Shown here piece by piece: positions 1 to 8,433 of a stretch of 64,000 nt of DNA; the stretch's first letter is position 1; each line of letters opens with the position of its first letter. Both the position numbers and the translations under genes were made by a program. The notes beneath the pieces were generated by a model, which was not told the DNA's origin, ran no database searches, and saw only the letters and a list, made by a program, of their open reading frames with translations. The stretch comes from Hyphomicrobiales bacterium (GTDB lineage: Bacteria > Pseudomonadota > Alphaproteobacteria > Rhizobiales > Beijerinckiaceae): assembly GCA_900470095.1 (NCBI GenBank), contig UBZM01000003.1, forward strand, positions 42,165 to 106,164, read 5' to 3'.

Positions 1-1
1 T

Positions 2-166
2 TTCTTCAAGCGCTACGAGGCGTCGGTGGTCGACGGTCCGCGCGCCAACGGCTTCTTCAAGGTGCGCGTCGGCGACGCGAAGCTGACGCCGGCGCAGGTC
101 GACTCCATCGCGGCGCGGATGAAGGCCGAAGCTGCGATCATCAGTTTCGTGGCGCCGGCCCCGTAG
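2..166 (+). CDS. C-terminal fragment of an unidentified protein
   Basis: An open frame enters from the left edge and ends at a TAG at 164-166, giving the last 54 residues of a protein. The residues read like normal coding sequence: mixed charge, an Asp-Ala-Lys-Leu-Thr-Pro turn, a short amphipathic helix and an Ala/Pro-rich end. I do not recognise a family from this tail. It lies only about 60 nt before the subtilase gene on the same strand, so the two may be co-transcribed. The start is outside the window. Confidence 0.55.
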   Translation, partial: FFKRYEASVVDGPRANGFFKVRVGDAKLTPAQVDSIAARMKAEAAIISFVAPAP

Positions 167-224
167 CGGTCGCGACAAGGGGCTCGCCATGCTAACCTTG
201 GGGGCGAAATGGGGAGTGTGCGCC

Positions 225-1976
225 GTGCCCCGTCAAACCAGCGGGTCGCATCGACATCGGGCGCCGATGGCCGGCTGCGCTGCGTTGGTCCTGCTCATCG
301 GGCTGATCTTCCCAGCTTCCGCTCAGGATTTCAGGACCGGCGGTCAGCGCTTCGGCCAGGGCCTGAGCCAGAGGCCGCAGCCGGGAATCGATCGCGTCCC
401 GACGACCCGGCCCTATCCCGACCAGCGTCCCGGTGGCGTCCCCGGTCGGCCCTCCCGCTATCCCGGACGCTATCCGGGCGGGGGTGGCTGGGGGCCTGCG
501 GCCGTCGGCGTCGGCGCCGGCATCATCGGCGGGCTGATCCTGGATCAGGCGAGCCGCCGGCCTGTCATCATCGAGGATTATGATGAGGAGCCGGTGTTGC
601 GCAGGCCGCGGCGCCAGCCGCCGGTTCGAGAGGTCGTGCCGCCCCGGACGCGGCGTGTCGCTCCTCCCGTCGCACCGCCGCCGATCCGAACCGCTCGGCC
701 GGCCCCGCGCCAGCCGAATGTCATCGTACCGCCGGCCACCGAGCGGCGCTTGGTCAATGAGGAGATTCTGTTCGAGCTTGCACCGAATGCGCAGGCCGAG
801 GTGGTGCTTCGCCGCTATCGCGCGACGCAGATTGCCAGCCGGCGCTTCGAGCTTGCCGGCGTCTCCATCATCCGTGCGCGTCTCGAGGGCGGCCGCAGCG
901 CCAGGAGCGTGCTGGCCCAGATGGCGGGCGATCCACGCGTCGCCAGTGCCCAGCCGAACTATCTCTATGCCTTGCAGCAGGATGGGCCGAAGGGCGCGAC
1001 CCAGCCGGCGAGCGCGGATGTTGTGCCGGCACCGCCAGCCAACACGGCTGACGCTGTCGAGAAACCGATCATCATCCCGGATCTTCCTCCAATCCCGCCA
1101 CTTGTCTCGATTGCGCCGGAGCGCGGGCTGCAGCCGCAATATGTGGTCGAGAAGCTGCATCTCGACGATCTGCACAAGATCGCGCGCGGTGCGGCGATCC
1201 GTGTGGCCGTGATCGATTCCGGCACCGATACGACCCATCCGGAGTTGCAGGGTGTCCTTGCCGGTTCATTCGATGCGCTCGGCGGTGACGTTCAACCCGA
1301 TGCGCATGGTACCGCGATGGCGGGGGCGATCCTGGCGCAGGCGCAATTGCAGGGGGTCGCTCCAGGCGCGAGGCTTCTGGCGGCGCGCGCCTTCTCGGGA
1401 TCGGCGACAGCGGGCCCCGCCAATGGCACGACCTTCCACATCCTGGCGGCGCTCGACTGGGCGGCAGGCGAGGGCGCCCGCGTTCTCAATCTGAGCTTTG
1501 CCGGCCCGCAGGACCGGCTGCTGTCACGCTCGCTCGCAGGGGCCAAGACCAAGGGCATGATCGCGGTCGCTGCCGCGGGCAATGGCGGGGCCAAGGCAGC
1601 GCCGCTCTATCCCGGCGCCGATCCCAATGTCATTGCAGTCACCGCCACCGACGCGGACGACAAGCCCTTCTCCGGCGCCAATCGCGGTGATTACATCGCT
1701 GTCGCGGCGCCGGGGGTCGATGTGCTGGCGGCCGAACCACAGGGGCGCTACGCCTTCTCGTCAGGCACCTCGATCGCCGCGGCCCATGTCTCGGGACTCG
1801 TGGCACTGCTGCTCGAGAAGCGTCCGGAGCTCGGCCTCGATGATATGCGCAGGCTGCTGATCGAAAGCGCCGTCGATCTCGGCGGCAGGGGCAAGGACCC
1901 TGTCTTCGGAGCGGGCCGGGTTGATGGACCGGCAGCTCTGGCGCGCGCCCTGCCGGTGTCGACGGCTCGCCCCTGA
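225..1976 (+). CDS. Secreted S8 family (subtilisin-like) serine peptidase
   Basis: Predicted exported subtilase. Numbering from an in-frame ATG at 189, the catalytic Asp is D343 (AVIDSGTD), the His is H373 (DAHGTAMAG), the oxyanion Asn is N465 (AAAGNGG) and the nucleophile is S528 (FSSGTSIAAAH), so the triad is complete. A hydrophobic stretch ending in Ala-Ser-Ala near residue 45 is a signal peptide. A Pro/Arg/Gly-rich linker with a Gly-rich segment follows. Residues of about 190-265 look like an inhibitor-type prodomain ending in AQPNYLY. I prefer the GTG at 225 because GGGGAG lies 8 nt upstream; the ATG at 189 lacks such a site. Natural substrate unknown. Confidence 0.9.
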   Translation: MPRQTSGSHRHRAPMAGCAALVLLIGLIFPASAQDFRTGGQRFGQGLSQRPQPGIDRVPTTRPYPDQRPGGVPGRPSRYPGRYPGGGGWGPAAVGVGAGIIGGLILDQASRRPVIIEDYDEEPVLRRPRRQPPVREVVPPRTRRVAPPVAPPPIRTARPAPRQPNVIVPPATERRLVNEEILFELAPNAQAEVVLRRYRATQIASRRFELAGVSIIRARLEGGRSARSVLAQMAGDPRVASAQPNYLYALQQDGPKGATQPASADVVPAPPANTADAVEKPIIIPDLPPIPPLVSIAPERGLQPQYVVEKLHLDDLHKIARGAAIRVAVIDSGTDTTHPELQGVLAGSFDALGGDVQPDAHGTAMAGAILAQAQLQGVAPGARLLAARAFSGSATAGPANGTTFHILAALDWAAGEGARVLNLSFAGPQDRLLSRSLAGAKTKGMIAVAAAGNGGAKAAPLYPGADPNVIAVTATDADDKPFSGANRGDYIAVAAPGVDVLAAEPQGRYAFSSGTSIAAAHVSGLVALLLEKRPELGLDDMRRLLIESAVDLGGRGKDPVFGAGRVDGPAALARALPVSTARP

Positions 1977-2076
1977 AAAAATCCAGCGCGGCTTTGAACC
2001 TTCTGCGCGTCCGCCGCGACCAATGGTCATGGAGGGCGAATGGTTCGCTCCCGATTAAGCCGCAGGAGACAGGACG

Positions 2077-2373
2077 ATGACCACCTTCCGGAAGAGCATG
2101 GCCGCCACTCTCGCCGCCTTCACGCTTGGCACCGCGCTCCTCGCCAGCGCAGGTGGCGCCGAAGCCCGCCCGCGCTACCGCGGCCCGTATTGGGGTGTCG
2201 GTGCCGGCATCGTCGGAGCGGCCGTCGGCGGACTGCTCGCCGCCTCAGCTGGTCGTGCCTATGCCGAGCCGGTCTATGAGGAGGACGCTCCCGTGCGCCG
2301 CTGCGAGCTGGTCGAGCGCATCAACCGCTTCGGTGACGTCGTCGGTCATCGCCGGGTCTGCAGCCTCTACTAA
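2077..2373 (+). CDS. Small exported Gly/Ala-rich protein, function unknown
   Basis: A 98-residue protein. It has a clear N-terminal signal peptide with an Ala-Glu-Ala-Arg end, then a Tyr/Arg/Pro stretch. A glycine-zipper-like segment follows (GAGIVGAAVGGLLAA), and then a charged tail with two Cys (RRCELVER and RRVCSLY) that could form a disulfide in the periplasm. AGGA lies about 5 nt before the ATG. A 14-bp hairpin follows the stop codon, consistent with a short single-gene transcript. Many Hyphomicrobiales carry similar tiny exported proteins of unknown role. I cannot assign a function. Confidence 0.75.
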   Translation: MTTFRKSMAATLAAFTLGTALLASAGGAEARPRYRGPYWGVGAGIVGAAVGGLLAASAGRAYAEPVYEEDAPVRRCELVERINRFGDVVGHRRVCSLY

Positions 2374-2394
2374 GCCTGCGCCCGGCTCCCCACA

Positions 2395-2427
2395 ATCCGG
2401 CTCTCCGGGGTGTCCGGAGGGCCGGAT
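2395..2427 (+). terminator. Hairpin downstream of the small exported protein gene
   Basis: A 14-bp stem (2395-2408 with 2414-2427; one T:G pair, the rest Watson-Crick) encloses a 5-nt loop 21 nt after the stop codon. No U-run follows, so it may act as an mRNA 3'-end stabiliser or a factor-assisted terminator rather than a classical intrinsic terminator. Confidence 0.5.
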
Positions 2428-2544
2428 GCCGGTTGGAGAGTAGAGTAGTCGTCGGAGGATGCGGGCCACTCACCCAGTGCCAGGTTGCGGACAGCGAGGA
2501 ATGGCCGGACCGGGCGCATGGCCTGGGATGTTCGAAGTCCAGGC

Positions 2545-2757
2545 TTATCGGATTACAGTTGTTCGCCGCACGACGGTTCGATGCGGCGCAACGACAGCCC
2601 TCGGAGCCGCGACAGGGCGGCGGACCACAGCCGCACCACCAGCGGAGACACAACCGGCGCGAACCACGCCGCGGGCGCAAACGACAGCGCTTGCTTCGGT
2701 CGCGGTGAAAACAGTCAGTCCGCCAAAGAGGCCAACGGCAATGAGCAGATGCTTCAT
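2545..2757 (-). CDS. Small exported Val/Arg-rich protein (AVVCARGVVRAGC type)
   Basis: A 70-residue protein starting MKHLLIAVGLFGG, with GGAGA about 7 nt before the ATG. A longer in-frame start at 2841 adds only Arg-rich unlikely sequence, so I reject it. A signal peptide ends at Ala-Ser-Ala. The mature part begins AVVCARGVVRAGCVSAGGAA, a pattern I recall in short periplasmic proteins of Bradyrhizobium-type bacteria, and continues with Val/Arg/Ala repeats. Two Cys may form a disulfide. Function unknown. It faces the preceding small exported gene (convergent). Confidence 0.7.
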   Translation of the reverse strand: MKHLLIAVGLFGGLTVFTATEASAVVCARGVVRAGCVSAGGAAVVRRPVAAPRAVVAPHRTVVRRTTVIR

Positions 2758-3213
2758 AGCTCGTCTCCATCGGTAGCCATGGGTGCCAGCGTTCGCGTCA
2801 TATGAACATTGGCGCCGCCGATCGTATCGGCGGCTCGTCATCGTTCGACTTCAAGCAGGCAAGGGATTGCGAAGGCGTCGCCACGGAAGGCTTGCAGGCG
2901 GGCCGACCATACGTCCTTTGGCGCTGGCGCACACAGCCAATTCCCATGCTGTCGATGCCGTGCAGGGAAACTGGCCCGGGCCAACCTGCAGCGCCAACGA
3001 GCGGCCATGCGGTGCGCTTGGAGAGCTTAGGCACGCTTGTGGCGCCGCCGATGCGATCCAATCTGATATGCCGCCCCCAACTGGTCCAGCGGTGAAGTAT
3101 CCGCGCTGGGCGACGCGCAGTATCGCTTGCAGAGCATGGCAATGAAATTGTCCGGCCTCTCGGCTTGCTTTAGTGAGCGAATAACTGATTAGCCGAAACA
3201 TAAGTCATAGCTC
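2758..3213. other. Gene-free interval of about 455 nt
   Basis: Several short frames overlap here on both strands, but none has a ribosome binding site together with coding-like composition or a recognisable motif. The stretch just before 3214 is relatively AT-rich and probably holds the promoter of the MFS gene. The promoter of the 70-residue gene should lie near 2760-2850 on the minus strand. I see no RNA gene or repeat. Confidence 0.4.
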
Positions 3214-4428
3214 ATGAACGTGACTACGCCGGTCGGGATCGCCCGTCGCGCAACAATGCCCGTGCTGATCGCGCTCAGCGTCACGCACCTGCTCAACGAC
3301 ATGATTCAGTCGCTGATTCCGGCGATCTATCCGATCATCAAAACCGCCTATGCGCTCGACTTCGGACAGATCGGGCTGATCACCCTGACATTTCAGGTCT
3401 CGGCCTCCCTGCTGCAGCCGCTGGTCGGTCTCTACACGGACAAGAAGCCGATGCCGTATTCGATGGTCGTCGGCATGGGGTTTTCTCTGTTCGGCCTCGT
3501 CGGCCTGGCCTTTGCCGGCAGCTATCCGCTGCTCTTGCTGGCGGCAGCCTGCGTCGGCATTGGTTCTTCGATCTTTCATCCCGAGGCGACGCGAATGGCG
3601 CGCAATGCGTCCGGCGGGCAGCATGGCTTGGCACAGGGGATCTTCCAGGTCGGCGGTCAGACCGGCGGCGCCCTCGGGCCCTTGCTAGCAGCCTTCATTA
3701 TCGTGCCGAACGGCCAGGGCAGCCTGGCATGGTTCTCGGCGGCGGCACTGATCGCCATGGCGCTGATGATCTGGACCGCAGGACAGTCCGCACTGGTCGG
3801 TACGCGGCAGGTGCGCGGTAAGGTCGCGGCCGCAGCCGAGCCGGTAGCGAGCGCAGCACCGCGCCTGGGGAGCGTTGCTCCGGCCGTCGCGATCCTGATT
3901 ATCCTGCTGTTCTCGAAGAACGCATACAGCGCGAGCTTCAGCTCGTTCTACACCTTCTACCTGATCGGGAAATTCGGCGTTTCCGTCCAGACCTCCCAGG
4001 TCATGTTGTTCCTGTTCCTGGGATCCTCGGCGGCCGGCGCTCTGTTCGGCGGCATGCTCGGCGACAGGATCGGGCGGAACAAGATCATCTGGTTCTCGAT
4101 CCTGGGGGCGTTGCCCTTCACGCTCGTCCTGCCTTATGCCGACCTCTTCTGGACGGGCGTCCTGACCGTCATCATCAACCTCATCATGTCGAGCGCCTTC
4201 GCCGCCATCCTGATCTATGCGATGGAATTGCTGCCGGGCCGCATCGGGTTGGTCGGGGGCTTCTTCTACGGGCTCTCCTTCGGACTCGGCGGCATTGCGG
4301 CGGCTCTGCTCGGGGAGTTTGCCGACCAACTCGGCATCGAGACGATCTATCGGATCTGCTCGTTCCTGCCGGCGATAGGCCTGCTGGCCTGGTTCCTGCC
4401 AACTTTGAAGGAAACGCGGCATAGCTGA
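3214..4428 (+). CDS. fsr: MFS exporter, fosmidomycin-resistance (Fsr) type
   Basis: A 404-residue major facilitator protein of the inner membrane with about 12 hydrophobic helices. The N-terminal region strongly resembles Escherichia coli Fsr: HLLNDMIQSLIPAIYP, then FGQIGLITLTFQ, LLQPLVGLYTDKKPMP and GIGSSIFHPEATRMARNASG. Fsr-type pumps export the antibiotic fosmidomycin, an inhibitor of the non-mevalonate isoprenoid pathway; the physiological substrate is unclear. That same pathway is used here, since ispG lies at 8960. The gene stands alone with its own upstream region. No good ribosome binding site is visible before the ATG at 3214. Confidence 0.88.
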   Translation: MNVTTPVGIARRATMPVLIALSVTHLLNDMIQSLIPAIYPIIKTAYALDFGQIGLITLTFQVSASLLQPLVGLYTDKKPMPYSMVVGMGFSLFGLVGLAFAGSYPLLLLAAACVGIGSSIFHPEATRMARNASGGQHGLAQGIFQVGGQTGGALGPLLAAFIIVPNGQGSLAWFSAAALIAMALMIWTAGQSALVGTRQVRGKVAAAAEPVASAAPRLGSVAPAVAILIILLFSKNAYSASFSSFYTFYLIGKFGVSVQTSQVMLFLFLGSSAAGALFGGMLGDRIGRNKIIWFSILGALPFTLVLPYADLFWTGVLTVIINLIMSSAFAAILIYAMELLPGRIGLVGGFFYGLSFGLGGIAAALLGEFADQLGIETIYRICSFLPAIGLLAWFLPTLKETRHS

Positions 4429-4540
4429 GCGATGGAGGGGGCGGCCCTGTATGGCTCGTGGCCGGACAGGTCTGTGGTACGGCGCCTGACAGGCTGACCG
4501 CTTGACCTTCTCGCTCGCTTCAGCCTCATGTCCGGCCACC

Positions 4541-5695
4541 ATGCGCCGCCCCAAACTCCTCTTCGTCGTCACGGAAGACTGGTTCTTCGCCTCGCATTTC
4601 CTGCCGATGGCGCGGGCTGCGCGCGAGTTGGATCTGGATGTCGTCGTGATTGCGCGTGAGCGCCAGCATCGCCGCGTCATCGAGGCGACGGGTGCCCGGC
4701 TGATTGCGCTCGAAGCGGAACGGGGCAGTCTCTCGCCGCTGGCGCTGCTGCGTCAGGTCCAGACGCTGAAGCGTCTGATCACAGCCGAGCGGCCGGATAT
4801 CCTGCACTGCATCGCGCTGAAGCCGATCGCGTTGGCCGGGCTCGCCGGCAGGCTCGCCGGGATCGAGCGGCGCGTCTATGCGCTGACCGGGCTCGGTTTC
4901 CTCGGGGCAAGACAGGGGCAACTCGCCGCCCTGGCGCGGTTGGCCGCCCGGACCTGGTTGCGCGAAGCGATCGACGGACCGGGCGTCCGCTTCCTGTTCG
5001 AGAATCCCGATGATCCGGTGGTGCTGGGGTTCGATCCGCAGGACAAGGGCAAGGTCGCGATCGTCGGCGGCGCGGGGGTCGATCCGCTCATGCTGATGCC
5101 GGAACCGATGCCGCCGGCGCCGCCGCTCAAGGTCGCGCTGGTCGCGCGCATGCTCTGGTCGAAGGGCGTCGACATCGCCGTCGAGGCGGTGAAGCTCGCC
5201 AGGGCGCAGGGCGCGCGCGTCGAACTCACCATCCATGGTGCGCCTGACTCGTCCAATCCGAAGGCGATCCCGGAGATGACCCTCAAGGAATGGGCTGCGC
5301 GTCCCGGCATCCACTGGGCCGGTCCGACGCGCGATATCGAGGGGGTCTGGCGGACGCATCATCTCTGCTGCCTGCCATCACGCGGCGGCGAAGGACTGCC
5401 GCGAACGATCCTCGAGGCGGCGGCCTGCGGGCGTGCCATCCTGACCACCGATGTGCCGGGCTGCCGCAGCTTTGTGCGCGATGGACAGGACGGCATGGTG
5501 GTGCCGCCGGATGATGCGGCTGCGCTCGCCAAGGCGCTGATCGTGCTCGCAGGTGCGCCGGGGCTGGTCGAGCGGATGGGCGCGAGCGCGCGCAACCGCC
5601 TGCTCGATGGCCACACCGAACGCGATGTCATGGATGCGGTGAAGGCGCTCTATCGTGGTCTGCTGGCCCGGCCCCAGACGGATGTCGCAGCGTGA
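4541..5695 (+). CDS. Glycosyltransferase family 4 (GT-B fold)
   Basis: A retaining GT-B glycosyltransferase of 384 residues, probably cytoplasmic. The N-terminal domain begins KLLFVVTEDWFFASHFLP and the acceptor-side helix contains DILHCIALKPI. The nucleotide-sugar domain begins at KVALVARMLWSKGVD and carries the donor-binding region LPSRGGEGLPRTILEAAACG, with the conserved E-x7-E geometry. This N-terminus resembles enzymes of capsule and exopolysaccharide synthesis; the sugar cannot be predicted. I chose the ATG at 4541 because it gives a family-like N-terminus; a TTG at 4502 would add 13 residues. Its stop overlaps the next gene's GTG start by 4 nt. Confidence 0.85.
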   Translation: MRRPKLLFVVTEDWFFASHFLPMARAARELDLDVVVIARERQHRRVIEATGARLIALEAERGSLSPLALLRQVQTLKRLITAERPDILHCIALKPIALAGLAGRLAGIERRVYALTGLGFLGARQGQLAALARLAARTWLREAIDGPGVRFLFENPDDPVVLGFDPQDKGKVAIVGGAGVDPLMLMPEPMPPAPPLKVALVARMLWSKGVDIAVEAVKLARAQGARVELTIHGAPDSSNPKAIPEMTLKEWAARPGIHWAGPTRDIEGVWRTHHLCCLPSRGGEGLPRTILEAAACGRAILTTDVPGCRSFVRDGQDGMVVPPDDAAALAKALIVLAGAPGLVERMGASARNRLLDGHTERDVMDAVKALYRGLLARPQTDVAA

Positions 5696-6357
5696 GCGCG
5701 CCTCTCGCCACGCTTGACCGGCGCGGTTTCATCCTCGCGCATACGCGGCTGATGCCGGTGCCCCATGCGTCCGAGATCAGCCTCCATGTCGCGGAAGAGG
5801 CGACCGAACTCTGGCAGAAGACCGAGGACGAGCTTGCGATCATCGGGCTGCCGCCGCCGTTCTGGGCCTTCGCCTGGGCTGGAGGACAGGCGCTGGCGCG
5901 GCATTTGCTCGATCATCCCGAGATGGTGCGAGGCAAGCGCGTACTCGATTTTGCCAGCGGCTCGGGTCTCGTCGCGATCGCGGCGGCAAGGGCAGGGGCG
6001 GCACAGGTTCAGGCTTGCGACATCGATGCGTTCGCTGCCGAGGCGATCGTACTGAACGCGGAAGCGAACGGCGTTTCGGTTTCTGCGACGCTTGAAGACT
6101 TGATCGGGCGCGACGACGGCTGGGAGCTGATCTGCGCCGGCGATGTCTGCTACGAGCGGGCGATGGCCGAGAGCGTGGTCGGCTGGCTCTCCGGGCTGGT
6201 TGCCCGCGGCGCCGAGGTGCTGATCGGCGATCCCGGCCGCAGCTATCTGCCGAGGCAGCGCCTGCAGGCACTGGCAACCTATGAAGTCCCCGTGACGCGC
6301 TCGCTGGAAGATGCCGAGATCAAGAAGAGCACGGTCTGGCGGCTGCGGATCGCCTGA
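5692..6357 (+). CDS. Class I SAM methyltransferase, ETFB-lysine methyltransferase type
   Basis: A 221-residue Rossmann methyltransferase. Motif I is VLDFASGSGLVAIAAARAGA and the acidic end of the next strand is ACDIDAFA. The IGLPPPFWAFAWAGGQ segment before motif I is characteristic of the ETFBKMT/METTL20 group, whose bacterial members methylate lysines of the electron-transfer flavoprotein beta subunit. The substrate is therefore likely ETFB, but this is family inference. The GTG start overlaps the glycosyltransferase stop (GTGA), implying translational coupling to a gene with no obvious functional link. Length is normal for the group. Confidence 0.83.
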   Translation: MSAPLATLDRRGFILAHTRLMPVPHASEISLHVAEEATELWQKTEDELAIIGLPPPFWAFAWAGGQALARHLLDHPEMVRGKRVLDFASGSGLVAIAAARAGAAQVQACDIDAFAAEAIVLNAEANGVSVSATLEDLIGRDDGWELICAGDVCYERAMAESVVGWLSGLVARGAEVLIGDPGRSYLPRQRLQALATYEVPVTRSLEDAEIKKSTVWRLRIA

Positions 6358-6368
6358 CCCGATGGCCT

Positions 6369-6461
6369 CGATCATGGGGCGGGATATCCGGCCCCATGAT
6401 CGACTTCTGCTGTTGCCTCGGCTTTCTCGAAAGTCACAAGTTCCCTTTCGGGCCGATGCCT
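6369..6461. repeat. Two-hairpin intergenic repeat, copy A
   Basis: Hairpin 1 is a perfect 12-bp inverted repeat (6369-6380 with 6391-6402) around a centre containing GGATATCC. Hairpin 2 (6415-6459) begins TGCCTCGGCTTTCTCGAAAG and closes with CTTTCGGGCCGATGC. Copy B at 12368-12468 has the same two-part plan and a closely matching hairpin 2. It lies between convergent genes and abuts the patatin stop codon, so it probably doubles as a bidirectional terminator. The second hairpin resembles palindromic repeats common in Hyphomicrobiales genomes. Confidence 0.75.
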
Positions 6462-7530
6462 AGGAGATCGCCTCCTTGAGGTCGAGCGTGCCCTGGACGC
6501 CGATGGCGTCGTAATTGCGTTTCAGCCAGCGCTTCGCGGCGGTCCGGCCCATGTCGCGCAGGCGCAGCAGAAAATCCCATTCCGCGTTCATGCGCGTGGA
6601 ACTCGTCAGCTCGGCCAGAGGCGGCCCGCCATCGATGCGGTGCATCAGTACGCGCTTGTACTCGTCCTTGGGCAGCTTGCCGGCATCGACCAGGCGATTG
6701 ACGAAATCGATAGCGCGCAGCTCGCGCAGCAGCGAGGCGTTGAAGGTGATCTCGTTCAGCCGGTCCTGGATGGCGCGGGCATTGGTCGGCAGTTCCTTGC
6801 GCTGCAGCGGGTTGATCTGCACCAGCAGGATGTCGTCGCCGGCCGCCTCATAGAACAGCGGAAACAGGGCCGGGTTACCCATATAGCCGCCGTCCCAATA
6901 GGCCTCGCCCTTGATCTCGACCGCCTGGAACAGCATCGGCAGACAGGCCGAGGCCATCAGGTGGTCGGCCGTCAGTTCGTCGCCATTGAAGACCTTGATC
7001 TTGCCGGTGCGGACATTGGTTGCGGCAATGAAAAGCTTGACCGCCCGGCATGCCTGAACCTTGTCGAAGTCGATCAGGTCGGCGATCACGCCGCGCAGCG
7101 GGTTGATGTTCAGCGGGTTGACGTCATAGGGGCTCGCGACCTTGGAAAAGAGCTCGAACCAGAGCAGGCCAGGCTGGGCGCCGTTCTTGCCCCAGGCGCC
7201 GAGCATGGTGTCGATCAGCGAACGCTCGGAGCCGCCATATTTGCCGTCGACGCTGATGCGCCGCCAGAAATTCTCGAGCTGTGTGCGGGCGCCATCGATG
7301 CCGCCGTCGATCCAGCCCTCGCTGAGCACGACGGCGTTCATTGCACCAGCGCTGGTGCCCGACAGCGCTTCGATGGCGAGGCGTCCGTCCTCGAGGATCG
7401 CATCGAGCACGCCCCAGGTGAAGGCGCCATGGGCGCCACCACCCTGGAGAGCGAGCGAAACGCTCTTCTCGGCCTTGGGGCCGGCGAGGCCCTCGACCTG
7501 GCGCGCGCCGGTCCTGCGCCGGCCGGTCAC
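6460..7530 (-). CDS. Patatin-like phospholipase/acyl hydrolase
   Basis: A 356-residue patatin-fold hydrolase. The oxyanion loop is LQGGGAHGAF (about residues 28-37). The nucleophile elbow is GTSAG with Ser60, and the catalytic Asp sits in YWDGGYMG, so the Ser-Asp dyad is intact. I start it at the GTG at 7530, which overlaps the stop of the upstream 3-hydroxybutyrate dehydrogenase (GTGA); a start at 7596 would run far into that gene. The coupling suggests a role in polyhydroxybutyrate or lipid turnover, for example releasing 3-hydroxybutyrate or remodelling the granule surface, but this is inferred from context only. No signal peptide. Confidence 0.88.
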   Translation of the reverse strand: MTGRRRTGARQVEGLAGPKAEKSVSLALQGGGAHGAFTWGVLDAILEDGRLAIEALSGTSAGAMNAVVLSEGWIDGGIDGARTQLENFWRRISVDGKYGGSERSLIDTMLGAWGKNGAQPGLLWFELFSKVASPYDVNPLNINPLRGVIADLIDFDKVQACRAVKLFIAATNVRTGKIKVFNGDELTADHLMASACLPMLFQAVEIKGEAYWDGGYMGNPALFPLFYEAAGDDILLVQINPLQRKELPTNARAIQDRLNEITFNASLLRELRAIDFVNRLVDAGKLPKDEYKRVLMHRIDGGPPLAELTSSTRMNAEWDFLLRLRDMGRTAAKRWLKRNYDAIGVQGTLDLKEAIS

Positions 7531-8312
7531 GCTGCGGTCCAGCCGCCATCCATCGGCAAGGTGGCACCGGTGATGGATTTCGCCGCATCGGTGCAAAGGA
7601 AGACCGCAAGCGCTGCGACCTGCTCGACCGTCACGAATTCCTTGGTGGGCTGGGCCTCGAGCAGAACGTCATTGATGACCTGCTCCTTGGTCAGCCCGCG
7701 CGCCTTCATCGTGTCGGGGATCTGCTTCTCGACCAGCGGCGTCCAGACGTAGCCGGGAGCAATGGCGTTGACGGTGATGCCCTTGGTCGCGACTTCAAGC
7801 GCGACCGTCTTGGTGAAGCCGGCAATGCCATGCTTGGCCGAGACATAGGCCGATTTGAATGGCGAGGCGACAAAGGCATGGGCCGACGCCGTGTTGATGA
7901 TGCGGCCCCAGCCCTTGCCCTTCATCTTGGGCAAGGCGGCGCGGGTGGTGTGGAAGGCCGAGGACAGGTTGATCGCGATGATCTGGTCCCATTTCTCGAT
8001 CGGGAACTCGTCGACCGGCGCGACATGCTGGATCCCTGCATTGTTCACCAGGATGTCGATGGCGCCGAATGCCTTCTCCGCGTCTGCAACCATGGCGGCG
8101 ATCTCGGCCGGCTTGGTCATGTCGGCCGGCGAGAACTGAGCCTTGATGCCGAACTCCTTCTCGAGTCCGCTGCGCAGGGCCTCCGCATCGGCTGCGGGCA
8201 TAATGCCGTTGATGACGAGATGGGCGCCTTCCCTTGCGAGTGCGCGCGCATAGGCGAGGCCGATGCCGGAGGTCGATCCGGTGACGAGGGCGGTGCGATC
8301 TTTGAGGAACAT
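7527..8312 (-). CDS. bdhA: 3-hydroxybutyrate dehydrogenase (SDR family)
   Basis: A 261-residue short-chain dehydrogenase interconverting D-3-hydroxybutyrate and acetoacetate with NAD in the cytoplasm, a step in polyhydroxybutyrate degradation. It has the cofactor motif TGSTSGIG (residues 11-18), NNAG near residue 90, catalytic Ser143, and Tyr156 with Lys160 (SAYVSAKHG). The HVAPVDEFP and VWTPLVEKQIPD segments are typical of 3-hydroxybutyrate dehydrogenases rather than generic SDRs. The downstream patatin gene is translationally coupled to it. Confidence 0.93.
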   Translation of the reverse strand: MFLKDRTALVTGSTSGIGLAYARALAREGAHLVINGIMPAADAEALRSGLEKEFGIKAQFSPADMTKPAEIAAMVADAEKAFGAIDILVNNAGIQHVAPVDEFPIEKWDQIIAINLSSAFHTTRAALPKMKGKGWGRIINTASAHAFVASPFKSAYVSAKHGIAGFTKTVALEVATKGITVNAIAPGYVWTPLVEKQIPDTMKARGLTKEQVINDVLLEAQPTKEFVTVEQVAALAVFLCTDAAKSITGATLPMDGGWTAA

Positions 8313-8351
8313 GAGCGTCTAGGCTCCTGACACGGGCTGAGAAAATGCTTA

Positions 8352-8429
8352 CGTTGCATATTTGAACGGGCAGTCTTTCCGTCCCCGCAAAGGCGGTCGC
8401 GGCACGTTGCCCGATGTAGTATTGCAACG
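8352..8429. promoter_or_regulatory. Inverted CGTTGCA pair in the bdhA-zur divergent region
   Basis: CGTTGCA at 8352-8358 is repeated in inverse orientation at 8423-8429, with an imperfect local dyad AAATGC/GCATATTT around the left copy. It may be a regulator site for bdhA or zur autoregulation. It does not resemble the AT-rich motif found near znuA, so I do not call it a Zur box. Weak evidence. Confidence 0.2.
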
Positions 8430-8433
8430 CAAC

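Noticed and set aside
2783..3201. Several short overlapping frames on both strands before the Fsr-type gene
   Set aside because: None has a convincing ribosome binding site, signal or motif, and they exclude each other.
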